DNA of 64,000 nt from Imbricaverruca yamaguchii (lineage: Eukaryota > Arthropoda > Thecostraca > Neoverrucidae), in the NCBI GenBank assembly GCA_034440575.1, contig JAOTOL010001568.1:654001-718000 (forward strand), given 5' to 3'. The notes under the pieces are model-generated. The model ran no database searches and was not told the DNA's origin. It worked only from the letters and a program-made list of their open reading frames with translations. The stretch's first letter is position 1; every line of letters begins with the position of its first letter. The position numbers were made by a program, and so were the translations under genes. Of the stretch, positions 1 through 10,100 are shown piece by piece.

Positions 1-538
1 CTCCATTGGCAACAACAAGCTCAAAACACTTAAAAGCAGTTTAATTTTTTGGAATCATCAGTGAGAAAATCCCAGAGGGAAGAAGTAGTCCTTGCTATGG
101 TGAGGATAGGGCACACGTACGCCATCCATCGTTGTTTGGTAATGGACGAGCCGAAGCCGATCTGCGACTATTGTGAGGTACCTCTTACAGTGTGGCATGC
201 TCTGCTGTCCTGTCCTCGCTTTCGAGTGCAGCGAAGACGGCATTTTGGGCGACGGGCGGATGTGCTTACGCGTTCAGATATCTTAGGCGACGATTCGCAT
301 TTTATCCAGACTGGCAAACTATTTAAATATGTCTCTGACATCAAGCTCCATGTCATCTGGCCGTCACTGTAGGTAGTTTTTCCTCATACATGCATGCTGA
401 AGGATGCGACGTGGGGGTGTGCATGGATTTATTACCTCAGAGGAAGGCCCGATCATAATATGCCGGTAGCAAACTATTAGTTATGGGCGCTAAATGACCA
501 AACCTGGTCGATGCGCCCTAAAACTCAAATAACCAACC
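1..538 (+). mobile_element. 3' end of a non-LTR retrotransposon (C-terminal pol zinc-finger tail)
   Basis: The open frame ending at 372 reads like the extreme C-terminus of the pol protein of RNase H-bearing non-LTR elements (I/Jockey-like clades). It has a basic 'VLAMVRIGHTYAIHR' segment, then a CDYC...H...C zinc-knuckle-like motif (CDYCEVPLTVWHALLSC), then a run of basic residues. That arrangement is typical of the region after the RNase H domain. The ATG at 49 is not a real start; upstream sequence lies outside the window. After the stop there is about 165 bp of 3' UTR ending in 'GCGCCCTAAAACTCAAATAA' and a short AACCAACCA tail, typical of elements that end in short tandem tails rather than poly(A). 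It lies in the intron or flank upstream of the first visible cadherin exon. The exact clade is inference. Confidence 0.7.
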
Positions 539-660
539 ATGTGTGTGTGTGTCTGTGTGTGTGTCTGTGTCCGTATCTGTGTCCGTGTCTGCGTGTCCGT
601 GTCCGTGTCCGTGTCGGTGTCTGTGTCTGTGTCTGTGTCCGACAGACACGAACACTGTCT
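539..660. repeat. (GT)n / GTCTGT compound microsatellite
   Basis: A run of TGTGTGTGTCTGTGTCCGTGTC units begins directly after the retroelement tail. It gives spurious Cys/Val and His/Thr frames on the two strands and is not coding. Confidence 0.95.
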
Positions 661-931
661 GTGTATATATATAACGATTTCGTTATGGTATGTTCACTGG
701 CGTTTTGTAGCTTTGACGATCTAGTCATCGGATCCATACCATTACATGCTCTTCTCTTTTCATTTATCTATTAATTGCGCCCCTGTGTGTGTGTTGATTT
801 TCTGATATCAGCTGTCGCTCGCCAGCCACATCAGGCTGTGTTGTTCGTTGCCGCTGACCAGTCGACATTACATACAATGCCGCACATCTGGCAGTGTCAG
901 TATGACGTCACGGCCGTTGTTCTGTGCACAG

Positions 932-1128
932 GTGCCAGTGTCCGGAGGGCTATCCGGGCCCAAACTGCCAAGGCGACACGGTCAATTTTGAGGGCACCGG
1001 GTACGCGTGGTTCCCACAGCTGACCGCCTGCGACGCGTCCCACCTGAGCTTCGACATCACCACAGCTGCTGATGAGGGTCTCGTCATGTACAACGGCCCG
1101 CTCTCGGAGCCGGTCGATTTTGTCCAGG
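932..1128 (+). CDS. Cadherin exon a: EGF end and start of LamG
   Basis: The acceptor is ...TTCTGTGCACAG at 931. The exon enters in phase 1 and encodes [12 protein letters not shown] (second half of an EGF module) and then the first strands of a LamG domain ([32 protein letters not shown]). It ends in phase 1 at CCAGG followed by the consensus donor GTGAGT. This donor is also the first unit of the 46-bp array that fills most of the intron. Confidence 0.88.
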
Positions 1129-4100
1129 GTGAGTGGCGACGGGTAGTGCACACATCACCTCACCTCTGTCCAGGGTAAGCGGCGGCGGGTGGTGCACACG
1201 TCACCACACTTCTGTCGATGGTGAGTGGCGACGGGTGGTACACACGTCACCTCACCTCTGTCGATGGTGAGTGGCGACGGGTGGTACACACGTCACCACA
1301 CCTCTGTCGATGGTGAGTGGCGACGGGTGGTACAGACATCACCACACCTCTGTCGATGGTGAGTGGCGACGGGTGGTACACACGTCACCACACTTCTGTC
1401 GATGGTGAGTGGCGACGGGTGGTACACACGCCACCTCACCTCTGTTGATGGTGAGTGGCGACGGGTGGTACACACGTCACCACACTTCTGTCGATGGTGA
1501 GTGGCGACGGGTGGTGCAGACATCACCACACCTCTGTCGATGGTGAGTGGCGACGGGTGGTACACACGTCACAACACCTCTGTTGATGGTGAGTGGCGAC
1601 GGGTGGTACACATCACCTCACCTCTGTCCAGGGTAAGCGGCGGCGGGTGGTGCACACGTCACCACACCTCTGTTGATGGTGAGTGGCGACGGGTGGTGCA
1701 CACGTCACCACACCTCTGTCGATGGTGAGTGGCGACGGGTGGTACACACGTCACCCACCTCTGTCGATGGTGAGTGGCGACAGGTGGTACACACGTCACC
1801 ACACCTCTGTCGATGGTGAGTGGCGACGGGTGGTGCGTCACACACCTCTGTCATGGTAGTGGCGACGGGTGGTAATCACCACACCTCTGTCGATGGTGAG
1901 TGGCGACGGGTGGTACACACGTCACCTCACCTCTGTCGATGGTGAGTGGCGACGGGTGGTACACACGTCACCCACCTCTGTCGATGGTGAGTGGCGAGGC
2001 ACTGTGAGGTGTGGCACACGTCACCCACCTCTGTCGATGGTGAGTGGCGACGGGTGGTCACACCTCTGTCGATGGTGAGTGGCGACGGGTGGTGCACACG
2101 TCACCACACCTCTGTCGATGGTGAGTGGCGACGGGTGGTACATCACCACACCTCTGTCGATGGTGAGTGGCGACGGGTGGTGCACACGTCACCACACCTC
2201 TGTCGATGGTGAGTGGCGACGGGTGGTACACACGTCACCACACCTCTGTCGATGGTGAGTGGCGACGGGTGGTACACACGTCACCACACCTCTGTCGATG
2301 GTGAGTGGCGACGGGTGGTGCACACATCACCTCACCTCTGTCCAGGGTGAGTGGCGACAGGTGGTACACACGTCACCACACCTCTGTCGATGGTGAGTGG
2401 CGACGGGTGGTACAGACATCACCACACCTCTGTCGATGGTGAGTGGCGACGGGTGGTACACACGTCACCACACCTCTGTCGATGGTGAGTGGCGACGGGT
2501 GGTACACACGTCACCACACCTCTGTCGATGGTGAGTGGCGACGGGTGGTGCACACGTCACCACACCTCTGTCGATGGTGAGTGGCGACGGTGGTACACAC
2601 GTCACCACACCTCTGTCGATGGTGAGTGGCGACGGGTGGTACACACGTCACCACACCTCTGTCGATGGTGAGTGGCGACGGGTGGTACACACGTCACCAC
2701 ACCTCTGTCGGAGTGGTGGACTGGAGTGGCGGGTGGTGCACACGTCACCACACCTCTGTCGATGGTGAGTGGCGACGGGTGGTGCACACGTCACCACACC
2801 TCTGTCGATGGTGAGTGGCGACGGGTGGTGCACACGTCACCACACCTCTGTCGATGGTGAGTGGCGACGGTGGTACACGGTGGTGAGGGCACACGTCACC
2901 ACACCTCTGTCGATGGTGAGGTGGCGACACGTCACCACACCTCTGTCGATGGTGAGTGGCGACGGGTGGTACACACGTCACCACACCTCTGTCGATGGTG
3001 AGTGGCGACAGGTGGTGCACACGTCACCACACCTCTGTCGATGGTGAGTGGCGACGGGTGGTGCACACGTCACCACACCTCTGTCGATGGTGAGTGGCGA
3101 CGTTGGTGGTGAGGCACACGTCACCACACCTCTGTCGATGGTGAGTGGCGACGGGTGGTGCACACGTCACCACACCTCTGTCGATGGTGAGTGGCGACGG
3201 GTGGTGCACACGTCACCACACCTCTGTCGATGGTGAGTGGCGACAGGGTGGTACACACGTCACCACACCTCTGTCGATGGTGAGTGGCGACGGGTGGTAC
3301 ACACGTCACCACACCTCTGTCGATGGTGAGTGGCGACGGGTGGTACACACGTCACCACACTTCTGTCGATGGTGAGTGGCGACGGGTGGTACACACGTCA
3401 CCACACCTCTGTCGATGGTGAGTGGCGACGGGTGGTACACACGTCACCACACCTCTGTCGATGGTGAGTGGCGACAGGTGGTACACACGTCACCTCACCT
3501 CTGTCGATGGTGAGTGGCGACAGGTGGTACACACGTCACCACACCTCTGTCGATGGTGAGTGGCGACGGGTGGTACACACGTCACCACACCTCTGTCGAT
3601 GGTGAGTGGCGACAGGTGGTACACACGTCACCACACCTCTGTCGATGGTGAGTGGCGACGGGTGGTACACACGTCACCACACCTCTGTCGATGGTGAGTG
3701 GCGACGGGTGGTACACACGTCACCACACCTCTGTCGATGGTGAGTGGCGACAGGTGGTACAGACATCACCACACCTCTGTCGATGGTGAGTGGCGACGGG
3801 TGGTGCACACTCACCTCTGTCGATGGTGAGTGGCGACGGGTGGTACACACGTCACCACACCTCTGTCGATGGTGAGTGGCGACGGGTGGTACACACGTCA
3901 CCACACCTCTGTCGATGGTGAGTGGCGACGGGTGGTACACACGTCACCACACTTCTGTCGATGGTGAGTGGCGACGGGTGGTACACACGTCACCACACCT
4001 CTGTCGATGGTGAGTGGCGACGGGTGGTACAGACATCACCACACCTCTGTCGATGGTGAGTGGCGACGGGTGGTACACACGTCACCACACCTCTGTCGAT

Positions 4101-7100
4101 GGTGAGTGGCGACGGGTGGTCACACGTCACCACACCTCTGTCGATGGTGAGTGGCGACGGGTGGTACACACGTCACCTCACCTCTGTCGATGGTGAGTGG
4201 CGACGGGTGGTACACACGTCACCACACCTCTGTCGATGGTGAGTGGCGACGGGTGGTACACACGTCACCACACCTCTGTCGATGGTGAGTGGCGACGGGT
4301 GGTCACACGTCACCACACCTCTGTGATGAGTGGGGGGGGTGGTACACACCCATTGTCGATGGTGAGTGGCGACAGGTGGTATACACGTCACCTCACCTCT
4401 GTCGATGGTGAGTGGCGACGGGTGGTACAGACATCACCACACTTCTGTCGATGGTGAGTGGCGACGGGTGGTACACACGTCACCACACCTCTGTCGATGG
4501 TGAGTGGCGACGGGTGGTACACACGTCACCTCACTTCTGTCGATGGTGAGTGGCGACAGGTGGTATACACGTCACCTCACCTCTGTCGATGGTGAGTGGC
4601 GACGGGTGGTGACACGTCATCTCGCCACTTCACCCCAGCTATGAGAGTGGGCGGCAAGATGGCAGCGTTTGCATATGCCCGTCGATAATGGGCAAGAAAA
4701 GTGTTTATCGTCCGCTCTGTCATTCACTGTTGACACGTCGGGTTTACATAACTACAACTGCCCTTGTGACAATGCGTGGGCAGGGAGGATGGATGCACGT
4801 GGGTTGAGCCAGCTGCATACCAGACGACAATCCGCGACATGAGTATAAGTCAGCTGCTGATGCTGAATCGACTCAATGATCGGTGAATACAATGCGTATT
4901 GCGTCACTGGCGAAAGGCGGTGCTCGCATTAATAAACGGTACCAGCCAAATAATGAACGAAAACTGGGATAATTATTGGTTAGTTGGTTAGTTATTAGGG
5001 CTTTAGGGCACACATAACTAACCAACTAACCTTCTCACGGCTGGTATATATCTGTTGTGCAGACTTCTTCGCGGTGGACATGCTGGACGGCAGGTTGCGA
5101 GTGTTTATGAACTACGGCACGGGCACGGTGGTGGCCAGTCCCCAGCTGAAGGTCAACGATGGTCTGCGACATCATGTCGACATCACGTGGGACCCCGAGG
5201 TAAGTGCGGTCGTCGGCTGCCTGTGCTCCACGTGATCGCACAGCATGCGTGTGCGGTGCCGTTTCATTACGTACTCACGTGCTGTTTCTCTATCGATTGT
5301 ATGCAGTTAATTCGTAGGACATTGCATGTACGTACATACAACGGCCCAAAGCATGCCATTATGCCCCTTATGTGACCCCGTTGCCTCTTCGTCGGTACTG
5401 TATATCCAGGTGCTGGTGCTGGTGGGCGGTTAGGTAAACTTTATGTAACCCCGTGACCCCTGACGGTGCCGTATCCCCGACAGACAGTACTGGTGGACAG
5501 CTGGGTGCCCGTGACCCCTGACGGTGCCATATCCCCGACAGACGGTGCTGGTGGATGGCTGGGTACCCGTGACCTCTGATGGTGCCGTACCCCCCGACAG
5601 ACGGTACTGTGGACGGGTACCCGTGACCTCTGACGGTGCCGTATCCCCGAGAGACGGTGCTGGTGGATGGCTTCGTACCCGTGGCCCCTGACGGTGCCGT
5701 ATCCCCGACAGACGGTACTGGTACTGGTGGACAGCTGCGTCACCGGCGCCAACTGCCAGTCATCAGTGGTGGCGCCGGCAGCGCCCGGCGGCCAGAAGAA
5801 CGCCTTCCTGAACGTGGTGACGCCGCTGCAGCTGGGCGGCTCGGCGGTGCCACTGGACCGGGTTAAGCAGTTCATGTCGTGGCAGCATGTGCCCGGCTGG
5901 GGCGGCTTCGTGGGCTGTCTGCAGAACATGACTTTCCTGGACCGAGTGTTCGACCTGAGCGAGCCGGCGGCCGGCACCGGCCACAGTCGCTTCTGCTCCG
6001 AGGCGGTGAAAGCCAAGCCTGTCATCGAGACCACTACCAGCTTCCTGGCCGTCATCCTCATCTGTCTGGCCGTCCTGTGCTGTGAGTGGCGGGCCCCGTG
6101 GCATGGGTGTGGCGTAGACGGGTGGCAGGGCCTGGACAAAGTATAGACGACTTTTCACAACTGCGGTGTAAATCAGAGACAAATCCCGGGTGCGGTCTGA
6201 CCTCATCCAGTATTGCCATGTCACGGCGTAATAAGCCTCAATGTGCTTAGCTACCCCCATATTTTGCTTGTTCCAAGCATTGGTGCTGTTCACGAGGGAT
6301 TGGGTTTGGACTTGATTATGCTTAGTTTGGAACATGAAGTGCCTTCGATGGTAATAATGCAAGTGAGGTGATGATTAATTATCGTAAAGATGGATTCTAG
6401 GACAGATGTACGTAAGGACAAATGTACTTATGGCAGATGTACGTAGGAAAATGTACGTAAGCGCAGATATACGTGTGGCTAATGTACGTAAGCGCAAATG
6501 TGCGCATGGAAAGCGTACGTGTGCGTAAATGTACTTATGCGCAGAAGTACGTAAGCGCAAATGTACGTATGCGCAAAAGTACGCATGCCCAAATGTATAT
6601 AAGGGCAAATGTACGTGTGCGCAAAAATACGTAAGCCCAAATGTACGTAAGCGCTATAGCACGTATGCACAAGTGTACGTATACGTGAATGTATGTATGT
6701 ACAATTGTACGTATGCGCAAATGTACGCGAATTTACTCATACGCACCTTCGGGCTTATGTACATTTGGTTAGGTACATATGTCATACGTACATTTCCAGT
6801 AACCGGACAAATGTACCTACGGAAATGTACGAAGGCAAGTGTACGTAAGCACAGATGTACGTATGGCAAATGTACTTATGTGTAAATGTACGTATGACAA
6901 ATTTTTGTATGCAAAAGTACGTACGCGCAAACGTACGTATGCGGAAATGTACGTAAGCGCAAAGGGACGTATGTACAAATGTACGTATTTGTTCATGTAG
7001 GTCTGCGCAATTGTACGTATGCGCAAATGTACGTCCATTTGCGCATACGTACCTTTGGGTTTAAACACAGTTGGTTAGGTGCATATGCCATACCTAGATG

Positions 7101-10100
7101 TGTGGTAACCGGACAAATGTACGTACGGAAATGTACGCAAGTACGTACGTATGACAAATGTATGTAAGCACAAATGTACGTAAGCGCAAAAGTACGTGAG
7201 CGCAAACGTTCGTAAACGTAAATGTACGTAAGCGCAAATGTGCGTAAGCGCAGCAGTACGCAAGCGTAAAGGAATGCAAGAGAAAATGTGCATATAAGCC
7301 GGTGTACGTACATTTAGGTATACATTCCTTTGCGTTTAAGCGGAGTTGGTTCGGTGCATACACAGTAGGAACATTTGTTCTTACGTATGTTTGCGCGTAC
7401 GGACTTTTGAGCATACGTGCATGTGCGCTTATGTACATTTGCACTTGCGTACATTTGCGCTTATATACTTTTGTGTTTACGTACCTTTGCGCATACGTAC
7501 ATTTGCGCTTACGTACATTTGCGCATACGCACTTTTGCGTTGACGCACATTTGCGTTTACGTGCATTCACCATACGTACATACGTACATTATCCTCGCGT
7601 ACATCTGTGCTTACGTACAATTTTCATATGTACATCTGCGCTTACGTACATTTGTTTACGTATATTTCCGTTCAAACATCTGCCATACGTAAATTGTATG
7701 TACGTACATTTGTCCGGTTATCGTAAATATGCAATGAGGCGAGCAAGAATGGGTCGGTTTTGCGAAGAGGGCTTGCGTAAGCTGGTTGTGGGAAGTTAGA
7801 TGCTTGGTGTGGTTAAAAAGGCGCGACATGTTATGCGACCTTCTTGGTATGATGCCTCTGTCTCGGTTGCTACAGCCCTTCACCACAGCCCGCACCCTAT
7901 CACTGCTGATGTCGCTGAGCACAGCCCGTGTCCATCTGTGCCGGTGTCCCTCTGTGCTGGTGTCTCTGACAACAGCCCGTGCCCCTCTGTGCTGGTGTCT
8001 CTGACAACAGCCCGTGCCCCTCTGTGCTGGTGTCTCTGACAACAGCCCGTGCCCCTCTGTGCTGGTGTCTCTGACAACAGCCCGTGCCCCTCTGTGCTGG
8101 TGTCTCTGACAACAGCCCGTGTCCCTCTGTGCTGGTGTCTCTGACAACAGCCCGTGACTCTCTCTGCTGGTGTCTCTGACAACAGCCCGTGCCCCTCTGT
8201 GCTGGTGTCTCTGACAACAGCCCGTGCCCCTCTGTGCTGGTGGTGCCCCTCTGTGCTGGTGGTGCCCCTCTGTGCTGGACAACAGCCCGTGCCCCTCTGT
8301 GCTGGTGTCTCTGACAACAGCCCGTGCCCCTCTGTGCTGGTGTCCTTGACCCACAGCCCGTGTCTCTCTCTGCGGGGTGTCCCTGACCCAGTGATAATAT
8401 TGTTGTTTTTCGTTAGATGCGAAGTGTCTAAACGAGTATAGTAGGATGTTGAAATTTGCTGTGGAAGCAATGTTGCTGAACACGTTCTTCCAACAAGGTT
8501 TTGATCCAACAGCGTAGTTATACGTGTGCCTTTTTCACTTTTTGCCAGATGCCTAATTCAGGGATAACTATTTTAGCGTTAACCGTGCAAAATACTTATG
8601 CTTGGCAATTTATTTTCTATTACATGTTACACCATAAATAACACCTTACACCATACATACCATATATCGTCTTATACCATGGTCCTCTCAACTGGAATTA
8701 TGTCAAAAGATGTTCTTGATCGTGTTATAGATGTAAATTTATCATGATCCGCAATTATGAGTGTAAGAATGATACTTACCAACGCCATGCTGCTAGAAAT
8801 TAAACGTAAAGACATCATGAAGACTTATCACGGGGCACGATGTCGATAATTATTTGGAAGGGATGGCGATTCAGTGTTCAGAAAGTGGTATATTCCACCT
8901 TGTTTCACGAATAATTTGTAACTGTCCTGGTCACAACCATTGTCCCTTTGTGCGGTTGTCCCTGACCACGGCCAATATATCTATGCTGGTGTCCCTGACA
9001 ACAGCCCGCGTCTCTCGATGCGTGTGTCCCGGATCAGTGAATGTCCCTTTTTGGTGGTGTCCCTGACCACAGCCCGTGTCCCTCTGTGCTGGCGTCCCTA
9101 ACAACAGCCCGTGTCCCTCTGCGGGTGTCCCTGATCACAGCCCGTGTCCCTCTGTGCTGACGTCCCTAACAACAGCCCGTGTCCCTCTGCGGGTGTCCCT
9201 GATCACAGCCCGTGTCCCTCTCTGCTGGTGTTCCTGACCACAGCCCGTGTCTTTGTCCTGGTGTCCCTGATCACAGTCCATGACCTTCTGTGCTGGTGCC
9301 ACTGACAGCAGCCCTTGTACCTCAGTACTGGTGTCCGTGACAATAGCCTGTGCTCCTCAGTACTGGTTCTGGCAGTCATTGTGTATCGGAGGCGGCGTGT
9401 ACGGTCGCTCTACAAGGAGCCGTCTGACGAAATGCGCGACACCATCATCAACTACGACGACGAGGGCGGTGGCGAGAAGGACCAGACAGCGTACGACCTG
9501 AGCGTACTTCAGGTGGCCAATGGTCTGCCCAGTGAGTATGATTCAGTTTGGCAGATACCTGTGGTCGTCACCCTATCAACGCCTACCGCACAGCTGTGGC
9601 CAGACACAACTGGTGGCTTTATCTACCTTAGTTTTTATGTCGGTGACGTATTTACTTCTACTTCGACACGTGCGTGATATATGAAAGTGCGGCTGGTTTC
9701 GGCCGTGGTTGTTCGGTGTTGCGAGTGTATTGTGGGAAGGAGGCTTGATAGAGGTGGGTTCGACAGGACCTTCCGTAGGGAAGCTGTCCAAGCGACGCTG
9801 ACCGCCGAGTAGCGTATCGGAACTCACCCACTCATGTTTCGTAGATGCCCTTCCCATGACGATTAGCACCAAACTGGAGCAAGTCATTCGAAGTCATACG
9901 CTATCATCCTCTCCGCTGTCGTATGCCACATACATATAGGTCATTTCGCACTAGGTAGGCAGAGAACGATTCAATTTGTCGAAAACGGACGCTTCCCATA
10001 GATTGCTCTTGGTTTTTGTTTCCTTCCGGGTTCTCCGAACAGCCTGGTTTTTCCCTTTCAGGTTTTTCCCAAGCTCTAACTTAAACATGCACCTCCACAT

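Noticed and set aside
1120..4615. CRISPR-like array appearance
   Set aside because: Units are contiguous without unique spacers and the context is an animal intron.
5441..6362. Minus-strand frames opposite exon c
   Set aside because: Shadows of the GC-rich LamG exon and its acceptor array; no homology.
7656..8509. 275- and 209-codon minus-strand frames
   Set aside because: They translate the 35-bp splice-site-derived array ([13 protein letters not shown] repeats).
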